From a virus: a DNA stretch of 44,232 bases. The stretch covers positions 1-44,232 of the IMG/VR virus record IMGVR_UViG_3300008740_000016. One strand, 5' to 3'. Made by a program: the position numbers and the translations under genes. A model generated the notes under the pieces. That model was not told the DNA's origin, did not search any database, and saw only the letters and a list, made by a program, of their open reading frames with translations. Positions within the stretch are counted from its first letter, which is position 1. Every line of letters begins with the position of its first letter. Shown here piece by piece: positions 9,857-18,242 of this stretch.

Positions 9857-10301
9857 CACAGATAGTATTTATAGGGAGAAATACGATTTTGAAAACCCGC
9901 TAAATATAGGAGACTTGAATAACAAATTATTTTGCACCTTCACAACATTAGAAGGGGTTGATGGGTTAGTAAAAGATCTTTCTTCCCAATATTCTATAAT
10001 GTATAATAAAATGTTTGTTCTTTATATTAAGAGCAATGAGGAATATGTTATCACTTATAATGTGGATCAAGGTAATGTTCAAGAAATTCCTGATAATACA
10101 ATTTTAGTTCATAGAAAAAAAGAAACAAACACCTTGTACACTATAAATGCTTTAAATGAACTTATAAAAAGCCTGAATGGTGGAGTTGTAGATACTAAAT
10201 TCCCCATAGACTGGCAACACTATAAAAACTGCGTTTTATTAACTCAACATAATGAGTTAAAACAGCTAAATACAAAAATTCATAAAATAATTGAATTATA
10301 A
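9831..10301 (+). CDS. Unknown protein overlapping the family A polymerase gene
   Basis: Encodes 156 residues; the ATG lies 26 nt inside the end of the polymerase gene, in another frame. It is an acidic-to-neutral soluble protein with no membrane helix, containing 'KMFVLYIKSNEEYVITYNVD' and a His/Gln-rich end. The 12-mer TACGATTTTGAA at the end of the polymerase (9842-9853) is repeated 40 nt on (9882-9893), and both copies encode Y-D-F-E. It precedes the gp32 gene. I do not recognise it; co-translation with the polymerase suggests a replication-linked role. Confidence 0.62.
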   Translation: MEQTTILNNTDSIYREKYDFENPLNIGDLNNKLFCTFTTLEGVDGLVKDLSSQYSIMYNKMFVLYIKSNEEYVITYNVDQGNVQEIPDNTILVHRKKETNTLYTINALNELIKSLNGGVVDTKFPIDWQHYKNCVLLTQHNELKQLNTKIHKIIEL

Positions 10302-10333
10302 TTTGGCCCCCAAATCAATTTTTATTATATTTA
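10302..10333 (+). promoter_or_regulatory. Promoter upstream of gp32
   Basis: TTTG (10302-10305), 20-nt spacer, TATATTTA (10326-10333). The ATG at 10361 is 27 nt downstream. The upstream box lies in a small palindrome, TTTGGCCCCCAAA. The form resembles Bacteroidota TTTG / TAnnTTTG promoters. Confidence 0.62.
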
Positions 10334-10360
10334 TTACAATTAATTATTAAAACTTACTAA

Positions 10361-11215
10361 ATGGATTTAAATGCTATTAAGTCGAGATTGAATACCTTAA
10401 ATAAGCAATCAAACTCGCAAAACAGAGAAAAAAAGGATTATACCTTAATTTATTGGAAACCTAAACAAGAGGGGAAATATCAAATTAGATTTGTTCCTTC
10501 GGCACATGAAGTTACTAATGATCCTTTTCATGAAATTATGATGCACTACGGAGTAGGAAAATTTCCTATTATGGCATTAACTAATTGGGGAGAAGATGAC
10601 CCAATTGTTGATTTTACTGCAAAATTGAGAAAAACATCTGAACCTGAAAACTGGAGACTAGCTAAAAAGTTATACCCTAAAATGAGAGTATTTGCCCCTG
10701 TAATTGTTAGAGGCGAAGAAGATAAGGGTGTTCGTTTATTCGAATTCAGTAAAACACTTTACATGGAATTGTTATCAATTGCTGATGATGAGGATTATGG
10801 AGATTTTACTGATGTAGCTGCTGGATTTGACTTTGTAGTTAATGCTACTAAAGTTGTTGATAGACCTGGTTTTTCATTAAGTTTAAGACCTAAACCAAAA
10901 CAAACTCCTTTAAGCAAAGATGCTAAGGAAGTAAAAGAATGGTTAGCTACTCAACCTTCATTATTAGAAGAAAGATTCAAATACACTTATGATAAACTGA
11001 AGGAAGAACTACAAAAGTTTATTTCTGAAGAAGAGAGTGGTGAAGAAGATGACATTTCATCAGAACCTATAAGTGAATTTGACAATGATACTACTGAGGT
11101 AAAGGAAAAAGAAAATAACTTTAATCTCGAAAATCAAGGGAAAAAAGCAACATCCAAAGCAACAGAATTTGATAAAATGTTCGCTGATGATGATGATGAT
11201 GGTTTACCATTTTAA
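10361..11215 (+). CDS. gp32: gp32-like single-stranded DNA-binding protein
   Basis: Encodes 284 residues. It has the T4 gp32 layout: a basic N-terminus ('IKSRLNTLNKQSNSQ') for cooperative self-binding, an OB-fold core ('EGKYQIRFVPS', 'RLFEFSKTLYMELLS', 'FDFVVNATKV'), and a long acidic C-terminal tail ending DDDDDGLPF that would recruit replication partners. In T4 the core holds a zinc-binding site of three Cys and one His; the corresponding loop here ('HYGVGKFPIMALTNWGED') has no cysteine, and the whole protein lacks Cys. It has its own promoter and is followed by uvsX, the usual recombination partner. Confidence 0.88.
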   Translation: MDLNAIKSRLNTLNKQSNSQNREKKDYTLIYWKPKQEGKYQIRFVPSAHEVTNDPFHEIMMHYGVGKFPIMALTNWGEDDPIVDFTAKLRKTSEPENWRLAKKLYPKMRVFAPVIVRGEEDKGVRLFEFSKTLYMELLSIADDEDYGDFTDVAAGFDFVVNATKVVDRPGFSLSLRPKPKQTPLSKDAKEVKEWLATQPSLLEERFKYTYDKLKEELQKFISEEESGEEDDISSEPISEFDNDTTEVKEKENNFNLENQGKKATSKATEFDKMFADDDDDGLPF

Positions 11216-11225
11216 ATAAGGTTAT

Positions 11226-12299
11226 ATGGCGAAAAGAAAATCTCTACAGGAGGCAGTCTCCAAAGAAATAAAATCTAAATTTGATTTAAGTTCCTTCAAA
11301 GAAAAGAAGGGACTTAAACAAAATATCAAATTTAAAGAACAAGAATGGATTCCACTTTCTAAGGCATTTCAAGACGTTACATCAATCCCTGGCATTCCAA
11401 TGGGGCATATTGTTTTATTAAGAGGTCATTCTGACACAGGTAAAACAACTGCTTTACTAGAAGCCGCAGTTTCAGCCCAAAAAAGAAAAATCCTTCCAAT
11501 TTTCATTATTACTGAAATGAAATGGAATTGGGAACACGCAAAACAAATGGGATTAGAAGTTGATGAAGTTGTTGATACAGATACAGGTGAAATTGTAAAT
11601 TACGAAGGTAATTTTATTTACGTTGATAGGGAAACTATCAATTCAATTGAAGATGTAGCTATGTTTATTTTAGATTTAATTGATGAACAAAAACGAGGTA
11701 ATTTACCATATGATTTATTATTCTTATGGGATTCAATAGGATCAGTACCCTGTGAAATGTCTCTCAAATCTAATAAGAACAACAATGAATGGAATGCAGG
11801 TGCAATGTCAACTCAATTTGGGAATAATGTTAATCAAAGAATTACATTATCTAGAAAAGAATCATCTAAACATACAAATACTTTAGTTTGTATAAACAAA
11901 GTATGGACTGCAAAAGCAGAATCACCAATGGGTAAACCTAAATTAATGAATAAGGGTGGATTTGCTATGTGGTTTGACTCTACCTTTGTAGTTACATTTG
12001 GTAATATTTCAAATGCTGGTACATCTAAAATTAAAGCAATTAAAGATGGAAAACAGGTGGAATTTGCTAAACGTGTTAATTTACAAATTGATAAAAACCA
12101 TATTAATGGAGTTACTACAAGAGGTAGAATAGTTATGACACCACATGGATTTATCAATGATAATGATAAGGAACTTAAAGAATACAAAAATGCTAATGCA
12201 TCCGCTTGGAAGAGTATTTTAGGTGGAAGTGATTTCCAAATTGTAGAAGAAGATCATGAGGTAAATGATATTTCCTCTTATACTGAAGAACCAGAATAG
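11226..12299 (+). CDS. uvsX: UvsX-like RecA family recombinase
   Basis: Encodes 357 residues. The RecA core has a Walker A motif GHSDTGKTT at residues 67-75 preceded by 'GHIVLLR', a catalytic-Glu region 'FIITEMKW', and Walker B 'LLFLWDSIG'. The 'NNVNQRITLSRKESSKHTNT' and 'INKVWTAKAESPMGKPKLMN' stretches match the DNA-binding loop region of UvsX. The C-terminus is acidic. It would form filaments on ssDNA coated by gp32 and drive strand exchange and recombination-dependent replication. It starts 10 nt after gp32 and lies 3 nt before the flap nuclease gene, consistent with one operon. Confidence 0.9.
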   Translation: MAKRKSLQEAVSKEIKSKFDLSSFKEKKGLKQNIKFKEQEWIPLSKAFQDVTSIPGIPMGHIVLLRGHSDTGKTTALLEAAVSAQKRKILPIFIITEMKWNWEHAKQMGLEVDEVVDTDTGEIVNYEGNFIYVDRETINSIEDVAMFILDLIDEQKRGNLPYDLLFLWDSIGSVPCEMSLKSNKNNNEWNAGAMSTQFGNNVNQRITLSRKESSKHTNTLVCINKVWTAKAESPMGKPKLMNKGGFAMWFDSTFVVTFGNISNAGTSKIKAIKDGKQVEFAKRVNLQIDKNHINGVTTRGRIVMTPHGFINDNDKELKEYKNANASAWKSILGGSDFQIVEEDHEVNDISSYTEEPE

Positions 12300-12302
12300 A
12301 CT

Positions 12303-13340
12303 ATGAGAAAAAAAGAATTACTAGACCTCTTGAACAATGATCAAGGGAATGATACAAGTATGCCTAAAGGTGATAGGATCTTATTAATAGATGGGTTAAA
12401 TCTATTTTTTAGAAACTTTGCCATGTTACAAATGGTTAACCCAAAAGGGGTACATATTGGGGGGTTAGGTGGTTTCTTTAGATCCTTAGGAGCATTAATT
12501 AGACAAATCCAACCTCATCAAGTATATGTAGTATTTGATGGGGCTGGTTCTTCATTAAATCGTAAAAATCTTGTTCCTGAATATAAATCAGGTAGGGAAA
12601 CTCAAAGAATTACTAATTGGGAAGTATTTGATAATTTGGATGAAGAACATGATTCCAAAATAGATCAAATAATAAGAATTATACAATATTTAAAAACATT
12701 GCCTGTTAAAACAGTATCAATAGATAAGGTAGAAGCGGATGATATTATCGCGTATTTAAGTCATAAAGCGCTAAAACAACGCGGTGATAAAGCATTCATA
12801 GTCTCCAGCGATAAGGATTTTCTTCAATTGGTAAATGACAGAGTTGTTGTTTATAGACCTATGGAAAAGAAATTTTATACTAATGAATCCTTTAAGGAAA
12901 AATACAATATGCCTCCTGAAAATTTCATTATTTATAAAACACTTATGGGTGATAGTTCTGATAAAATAAAAGGAATAAAGGGTTTAGGTCCTAAAAAATT
13001 ATTTAAATTATTTCCTGAATTAAACAAGTGGGAAGTTTCATGGCAGGATGTTTTGGATATTTGTGAAAGAAAGTTTAAAGACCATATTATATATGCTAGG
13101 ATAATTCAAGAAATAAATGAATTAGAAAAAAATTACAAAATAATGGATTTGAGTAATCCAATGATGGATGAAAAGGATAAAGAATATTTAAATGAATTTG
13201 TGAATTCAAAAGATTTATCGTATAATCCAAAATTGTTTGTAGATTTATACAATGAAGATGAATTAGGAGGAATGATCAGAAATGTAGATTTCTGGTTAAG
13301 AGAAAATTTTATAAAATTAGTTTCAAAAAATAAGTTATGA
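12303..13340 (+). CDS. rnh: 5'-3' exonuclease / flap endonuclease (T4 Rnh-like)
   Basis: Encodes 345 residues. PIN-like nuclease motifs are clear: 'RILLIDGLNLFFRNF' with the first metal Asp, 'QVYVVFDGAGSS', 'VEADDIIAYLSH' (Glu-Ala-Asp-Asp), 'FIVSSDKDFLQLV', then the helix-hairpin-helix region 'MGDSSDKIKGIKGLGPKK' that binds the 5' end. This is the T4 RNase H/FEN family that removes Okazaki primers and flaps. The C-terminal 100 residues are helical and charged. The stop overlaps the helicase start by 4 nt (ATGA), suggesting translational coupling. Confidence 0.88.
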   Translation: MRKKELLDLLNNDQGNDTSMPKGDRILLIDGLNLFFRNFAMLQMVNPKGVHIGGLGGFFRSLGALIRQIQPHQVYVVFDGAGSSLNRKNLVPEYKSGRETQRITNWEVFDNLDEEHDSKIDQIIRIIQYLKTLPVKTVSIDKVEADDIIAYLSHKALKQRGDKAFIVSSDKDFLQLVNDRVVVYRPMEKKFYTNESFKEKYNMPPENFIIYKTLMGDSSDKIKGIKGLGPKKLFKLFPELNKWEVSWQDVLDICERKFKDHIIYARIIQEINELEKNYKIMDLSNPMMDEKDKEYLNEFVNSKDLSYNPKLFVDLYNEDELGGMIRNVDFWLRENFIKLVSKNKL

Positions 13341-14707
13341 CATTAAAATCAATAGAAGAATACGGGCCAGGGTTTCAAATTAAAGTGTTATCTTCACTTT
13401 TAACTCATAAAGAGTTCTTAACGAACATTTATGATATTTTAAATGAAGATGATTTTAATAACCAAGCCCATAAATGGATTATACAAGAAATATTAAAGTA
13501 TTATGATAAGTATCATACTACACCCTCACTTGATGTTTTAAAGGTAGAGGTTAAAAAAGTAGAAAATGAAGTTTTACAATTATCAATAAAAGAACAATTA
13601 AGAGAAGCTTATATAACAAGTGATGAAGATTTAGAATATGTTCAAGGAGAATTTTCGGCATTTTGTAAAAATCAACAATTAAAACAAGCCCTACTATCAT
13701 CAGTAGATTTATTAAAGGCAGGGGATTATGATTCCATTAAATTTATGATTGAAAATGCCTTAAAATCTGGTCAAGATAAAAATTTAGGGCATGAATATAA
13801 TTTAGATATTGAAACTAGATATAGAGAAAACAACAGAAAAATAATCCCAACACCTTGGAGAAGAATAAATGAGCTATTACAAGGTGGATTAGGTGGAGGT
13901 GATTTTGGACTAATATTTGGTAATCCTGGAGGGGGAAAATCTTGGACTTTAGTTGCTCTAGGAGGATATGCAGTAAGAATGGGTTATAATGTTCTACACT
14001 ATACTTTAGAATTAGGCGAAGATTATGTTGGTTTAAGATATGATGCTTTCTTTACCCAAATTCCAGTAGACCATTTAACAAAACATAAAGAAAAAGTAGA
14101 AGAAGTAATTCCTCAAATTCCTGGAAAATTAGTTATAAAAGAATTTCCCACTGGAAGAGCAAGTATTCATACAGTAGAATCTCATATAAGAAAGTGTATA
14201 GACAGAGATGTAAAACCGGATTTAATTCTAATAGATTATGTTGATTTATTATCATCAAAAAGAAAGAATGTAGATCGTAAGTATGAAATTGATGATATTT
14301 ATACAAGTACTAAGGGATTAGCTAAAGAATTAAACCTACCAATTTGGTCAGTTTCTCAAGTAAATCGTGCAGGTGCAAAAGATGATATCATTGAGGGTGA
14401 TAAAGCAGCTGGTTCTTATGATAAAATAATGATTACAGATTTTTGTTTGTCACTATCAAGAAAAGCAAAAGATAAAGTAAATGGAACAGGAAGATTTCAT
14501 GTTATGAAAAACAGATACGGAATGGATGGATTAACATTTGGGGTAAAAGCAGACACATCAACAGGTCATTTTGAAGTTCATGATTATGATGAAGATGATG
14601 AATTGGTTACAAACCAACCCCCATCACGTCCAGGAGAAATAGATAATTGGGATAAGGATCACTTAGCTCATCAAGAGGTTACGAAGAATTTTTTTATTAA
14701 CACTTAA
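13337..14707 (+). CDS. gp41: DnaB-like replicative helicase (gp41-like)
   Basis: Encodes 456 residues. The N-terminal 150 residues are helical as in DnaB-type N-domains. The RecA-like motor domain holds 'GGLGGGDFGLIFGNPGGGKS' (Walker A GNPGGGKS), 'YTLELGEDYVGLRYDA' (motif H1a-like), 'KPDLILIDYVDLL' (Walker B), and 'LNLPIWSVSQVNRAG' (sensor Gln). This is the hexameric 5'-3' helicase of the phage replisome. The usual partner primase (gp61) was not found in this window and may lie outside it. The start overlaps the flap nuclease stop by 4 nt. Confidence 0.88.
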   Translation: MTLKSIEEYGPGFQIKVLSSLLTHKEFLTNIYDILNEDDFNNQAHKWIIQEILKYYDKYHTTPSLDVLKVEVKKVENEVLQLSIKEQLREAYITSDEDLEYVQGEFSAFCKNQQLKQALLSSVDLLKAGDYDSIKFMIENALKSGQDKNLGHEYNLDIETRYRENNRKIIPTPWRRINELLQGGLGGGDFGLIFGNPGGGKSWTLVALGGYAVRMGYNVLHYTLELGEDYVGLRYDAFFTQIPVDHLTKHKEKVEEVIPQIPGKLVIKEFPTGRASIHTVESHIRKCIDRDVKPDLILIDYVDLLSSKRKNVDRKYEIDDIYTSTKGLAKELNLPIWSVSQVNRAGAKDDIIEGDKAAGSYDKIMITDFCLSLSRKAKDKVNGTGRFHVMKNRYGMDGLTFGVKADTSTGHFEVHDYDEDDELVTNQPPSRPGEIDNWDKDHLAHQEVTKNFFINT

Positions 14708-14719
14708 ATTTTAATTAAA

Positions 14720-15706
14720 ATGGCAAAAACTAACCTACTTAAGGAAAGAATAGTCTATAAGCCTTTTGAATACCCGAAGGCTTTTGATTACTGGCTTAAA
14801 CAACAACAAGCACATTGGATTCATACTGAAGTCCCAATGATGTCAGACATTAATGATTGGAAACAAAACTTAAATAAAACCGAAAAAAACATTATTGGTT
14901 CTATTTTAAAAGGTTTTGCCCAAACAGAAACAGTAGTAAATGATTATTGGACAGGGTTAGTAACAAAATGGTTTCGAAAACCGGAAGTAATAGCTATGGC
15001 TACAACATTTGGTGCTATGGAAACAATACACGCAGAAGCTTATTCTTTACTTAATGAGGAATTAGGATTAGATGATTTTAGTGAGTTTTTAGAAGACGAA
15101 ACTACTATGGCTAAGATTGAAAATTTAATGGATATTAGAGATAGTTTTAATGGAGAAATTGATCCTCATGAGATAGCAAAATCTTTAGCTATATTTTCTG
15201 CATTTACAGAAGGGGTAAATTTATTTTCTTCATTCGCTGTTTTACTTTCTTTTAAAATGAGAAATAAACTTAAAGGAGTTGGGCAAATAGTTGAATGGTC
15301 AATAAGAGATGAATCATTACATTCAGAAGCAGGGTGTTGGTTATTTAGAACTTTAGTAAAAGAAAACCCTAACCTAAAAACTCCCGAATTAGAAACAGCA
15401 ATAAATGAAGCAGCTTTACTTTCTCTTCAATTAGAACTTGATTTTATAGAAAAGGTTTATGAACTTGGTGACTTAGAAGGTTGCTCAAAATATGATTTAC
15501 AAAATTTTATTAAAAATAGAGTAAATACAAAATTAGGAGATTTAGGATACAATCCTATAATTTTAGATGTAGATAGATCTTCAGTTAATAATATGAAATG
15601 GTTTGACCATTTATCTGCTGGAAAACAACATACAGATTTCTTTGCAAATAGAGTAACAAACTACAGTAAAGGTCATTTAGAATGGAATGCAGCCTCAATT
15701 TTTTAA
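14720..15706 (+). CDS. nrdB: Class I ribonucleotide reductase small subunit
   Basis: Encodes 328 residues. Di-iron ligands can be assigned: Glu70 ('AQTETVVNDYW'), Glu101 and His104 ('METIHAEAY'), Glu164 ('AFTEGVNLF'), Glu198 and His201 ('RDESLHSEA'). Tyr108 occupies the tyrosyl-radical position. It would generate the radical used by NrdA to reduce ribonucleotides to deoxyribonucleotides for phage DNA synthesis. The small subunit precedes the large one by 3 nt, the reverse of the common nrdA-nrdB order. Confidence 0.93.
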   Translation: MAKTNLLKERIVYKPFEYPKAFDYWLKQQQAHWIHTEVPMMSDINDWKQNLNKTEKNIIGSILKGFAQTETVVNDYWTGLVTKWFRKPEVIAMATTFGAMETIHAEAYSLLNEELGLDDFSEFLEDETTMAKIENLMDIRDSFNGEIDPHEIAKSLAIFSAFTEGVNLFSSFAVLLSFKMRNKLKGVGQIVEWSIRDESLHSEAGCWLFRTLVKENPNLKTPELETAINEAALLSLQLELDFIEKVYELGDLEGCSKYDLQNFIKNRVNTKLGDLGYNPIILDVDRSSVNNMKWFDHLSAGKQHTDFFANRVTNYSKGHLEWNAASIF

Positions 15707-15709
15707 TTT

Positions 15710-17419
15710 ATGGATGGAAATTTAATAGCAGATTATACACAGTGGGAAAGGGGTAAAGATTACCCTGAATTTTTTGATGAAGTAGCTTTATCTACAATTT
15801 CAAAAGGATATCTTTTACCTGGGGAAACACCTAAAAAAGCATATCGTAGGGTAGCAGGGGCAGTTGCTTTTAGGTTAAATAGACCTGATTTAGAATCTAA
15901 ATTTTTTAAATATATTTGGAATGGTTGGATCGGATTAGCTTCTCCTGTTTTATCAAATACAGGGACAGATAGAGGCTTACCTATTTCTTGTTTTGGGGTT
16001 GATACCCCTGATTCAATTCGAGGAATTGGTTTAACAAATGCTGAGTTAATGAAATTAACTTCCCAAGGTGGTGGTGTTGGAATTAGTTTATCTAGAATTA
16101 GAGAAAGAGGAACTCCTATTAGAGGAAATGGTAAAAGTGAAGGTGTAGTTCCTTGGGCTAAAATTTATGACTCAACTATAATTGCTACTAATCAAGGATC
16201 AGTAAGAAGAGGAGCAGCATCAGTTAATTTAAATATTAATCATGGGGATATAGAAGAATATCTTCAAATTAGAAGACCTAAAGGAGATCCAAATAGACAA
16301 TGTTTAAATTTACATCAATGTGTAGCTATTGATGACAATTTCATGAGAAAACTTCATGATAGAGATACTGAAGCTATGAACACGTGGCTTGAAATTTTAA
16401 AATCAAGAGTTGAAACAGGTGAACCCTATATAATGTATACTGATAATGTTAATAAGGATAACCCAATGGCTTATCTAATGAATAACCTTAATGTTTCAAT
16501 GACAAATATTTGTACTGAGATTACACTCCATACAGATGAAGAACATTCATTTATTTGTTGCTTATCTAGTTTAAATTTGGCTAAGTATGATGAATGGAAA
16601 GATACAGATGTAGTTGAAACTGCCGTTTACTTTTTAGATGGGGTAATGGAAGAATTTATCCAAAAAACAAATGGTAAAGAATCTATGATTAGAACTCATA
16701 GACATGCTAAAAAGGGTAGAGCATTAGGTTTAGGTGTAATGGGTTGGCATACATTTTTACAACAAAAGGATTTACCATTTAATTCTATATCTTCAACAGC
16801 TTGGACACATACAGTGTTTTCTCAAATAAAATTAAAAGCAGAATCTGCTTCTAGACAATTAGCAGAAGAATATGGTGAACCATTATGGTGTAGAGGAACA
16901 GGAATGAGAAACACACATTTGTTAGCTATTGCCCCCACAGTATCTAATTCTAGAATTAACAGCTGTTCAGCAGGAATTGAACCACAACCGGCAAATGTTT
17001 ATACTTTTAATGGGGCTAAAGGTACTTTTATAGTTAAAAACCCTGAATTAGTTAAGGTCTTAGAAGAAAAAGGATACAATACTGAAAAAGTATGGGATCA
17101 AATTTTAGTAGATAATGGATCAGTTCAAAACTTACCAAGTAAAATCCTATCGGAGGATGAGAAAGAAGTATTTTTAACATTTCCTGAAATTAATCAATTA
17201 GGATTAGTTCAACAAGCCGCCATCCGTCAGAAATATATAGACCAAACTCAATCGTTAAATTTAAGTTTTGACCCTACTGATTCTCCTAAATGGATAAATC
17301 AAGTACATATGGAATCCTGGAAGCTTGGAATTAAAACATTATATTATCTTCGTACGGATTCAGTAATTAAAGGTGATTTAGGTTCAAGAATGGCAGAATG
17401 TGTGTCTTGTGATGGTTAA
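15710..17419 (+). CDS. nrdA: Class I ribonucleotide reductase large subunit
   Basis: Encodes 569 residues, about 190 shorter than E. coli NrdA. The N-terminal ATP-cone is absent, which predicts loss of overall dATP feedback inhibition. Active-site residues are present: Cys94 ('GLPISCFG'), Asn266, Cys268 and Glu270 ('NICTEI'), the 'CCLSSLNL' cysteine near 283-284, the radical-relay tyrosines in 'LYYLRTDS', and the C-terminal shuttle pair in CVSCDG. It forms an operon with nrdB. A late-type promoter starts 3 nt after its stop. Confidence 0.93.
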   Translation: MDGNLIADYTQWERGKDYPEFFDEVALSTISKGYLLPGETPKKAYRRVAGAVAFRLNRPDLESKFFKYIWNGWIGLASPVLSNTGTDRGLPISCFGVDTPDSIRGIGLTNAELMKLTSQGGGVGISLSRIRERGTPIRGNGKSEGVVPWAKIYDSTIIATNQGSVRRGAASVNLNINHGDIEEYLQIRRPKGDPNRQCLNLHQCVAIDDNFMRKLHDRDTEAMNTWLEILKSRVETGEPYIMYTDNVNKDNPMAYLMNNLNVSMTNICTEITLHTDEEHSFICCLSSLNLAKYDEWKDTDVVETAVYFLDGVMEEFIQKTNGKESMIRTHRHAKKGRALGLGVMGWHTFLQQKDLPFNSISSTAWTHTVFSQIKLKAESASRQLAEEYGEPLWCRGTGMRNTHLLAIAPTVSNSRINSCSAGIEPQPANVYTFNGAKGTFIVKNPELVKVLEEKGYNTEKVWDQILVDNGSVQNLPSKILSEDEKEVFLTFPEINQLGLVQQAAIRQKYIDQTQSLNLSFDPTDSPKWINQVHMESWKLGIKTLYYLRTDSVIKGDLGSRMAECVSCDG

Positions 17420-17422
17420 TAG

Positions 17423-17440
17423 TATTTATAACAAACATTA
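17423..17440 (+). promoter_or_regulatory. Candidate late promoter (TATTTATA class)
   Basis: The 18 bases TATTTATAACAAACATTA are identical to 1177-1194. The ATG of the first leader-sharing gene is 6 nt downstream. No TTTG element is present at the appropriate upstream distance. It would drive the internal-protein and lysis unit. Confidence 0.58.
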
Positions 17441-17446
17441 GTTAAA

Positions 17447-17722
17447 ATGAAAAGATCAGAACTAAAAAAAATAATCAAAGAAGAAATTTTAAAAGAAGTT
17501 AGTGATGAAACTGCAAGAACTGCTAGAGCTACTATGGAGGAAGAAAATGCCTATAGAATGGCTCAAATTATAGCAGATAATGTAGACAAGTATAGTGTAT
17601 CACCTACTTCATTAGGTACTGCCATAGCATATGTTTTAGAAGAAAAATATTTTGGTAAATTATATTTATCATCACTAATAAATTCCATTAAAAAAGAATT
17701 AAAAAATGAAAAAAACTTTTAA
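17447..17722 (+). CDS. Leader-sharing small protein 1 (candidate internal head protein)
   Basis: Encodes 91 residues. The first 16 residues, MKRSELKKIIKEEILK, are a basic/acidic amphipathic helix shared with the next three genes, while the remainder ('ARTARATMEEENAYRMAQII' and 'SLGTAIAYVLEEKYF') has no resemblance to them. A common short leader on otherwise unrelated bodies is the pattern of T4 capsid-targeting sequences on internal proteins. This copy is the most divergent leader and ends EVSDE rather than VLNE. It is first in the unit behind a late-type promoter, and the stop abuts the next ATG. The head-protein role is inference. Confidence 0.7.
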   Translation: MKRSELKKIIKEEILKEVSDETARTARATMEEENAYRMAQIIADNVDKYSVSPTSLGTAIAYVLEEKYFGKLYLSSLINSIKKELKNEKNF

Positions 17723-18004
17723 ATGAAAAAATCCGAACTAAGAAAAATTATCAAAGAAGAAATATCTAAAGTACTAAATGAAAGTTTTGAATCTTTAGAG
17801 AATATAGGAGACGGAATGTATAGACAATCCGAAACCGGGTTTATATTTGGTGATGATGGGGTAGCAGAAGTCCAAATAAAAGACTATGACTCAGAACAAG
17901 ACTATTACGATGCTTTAAAAATTGGAAGAACTTCATTAAGTAGAGCAGGATATGATCCAAAAATTACCACCTATAGTTGGGGGGCATTAATAAAAATAAA
18001 ATGA
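17723..18004 (+). CDS. Leader-sharing small protein 2 (candidate internal head protein)
   Basis: Encodes 93 residues. The leader MKKSELRKIIKEEISKVLNE is followed by a distinct acidic body with a beta-rich look ('MYRQSETGFIFGDDGVAEV', 'TTYSWGALIKIK'). The leader offers I-K-E and L-N-E triplets that fit the (L/I)-x-E cleavage preference known for the T4 prohead protease gp21. The gene starts immediately after the previous stop and overlaps the next gene by 4 nt (ATGA). The body is not recognised. Confidence 0.72.
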   Translation: MKKSELRKIIKEEISKVLNESFESLENIGDGMYRQSETGFIFGDDGVAEVQIKDYDSEQDYYDALKIGRTSLSRAGYDPKITTYSWGALIKIK

Positions 18005-18240
18005 AAAAATCAGAATTAAGAAAAATGATTAAGGAAGAAATATCTAATACATTAAATGAAGATATAGATGTAAAAGCTGTATATAGTTCAACAGATAAGA
18101 TACTTAATGGGTATAATGTATTAAGAGAAAAAATTAAAAGAGAATATGGGTTGAATTCAGAGGAATCTAATAGAATGGGTGAGATTGCAAATCGTGCATT
18201 GAATGAATTAAATTATTTTCTTGGTACTTTAAAAAAATAA
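18001..18240 (+). CDS. Leader-sharing small protein 3 (candidate internal head protein)
   Basis: Encodes 79 residues from ATG 18001. An upstream in-frame ATG at 17977 exists, but 18001 is preferred because it makes the ATGA overlap and places the conserved leader MKKSELRKMIKEEISNTLNE at the N-terminus. The body is all-helical and charged ('VLREKIKREYGLNSEESN', 'IANRALNELNYFLGTLKK'). It is unlike the bodies of its neighbours, so only the leader is shared. Confidence 0.72.
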   Translation: MKKSELRKMIKEEISNTLNEDIDVKAVYSSTDKILNGYNVLREKIKREYGLNSEESNRMGEIANRALNELNYFLGTLKK

Positions 18241-18242
18241 AA

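Noticed and set aside
9866-9873. TATTTATA inside the coding region before gp32
   Set aside because: It lies within a coding frame, is far from the gp32 start, and gp32 already has a full TTTG-N20-TATATTTA site.
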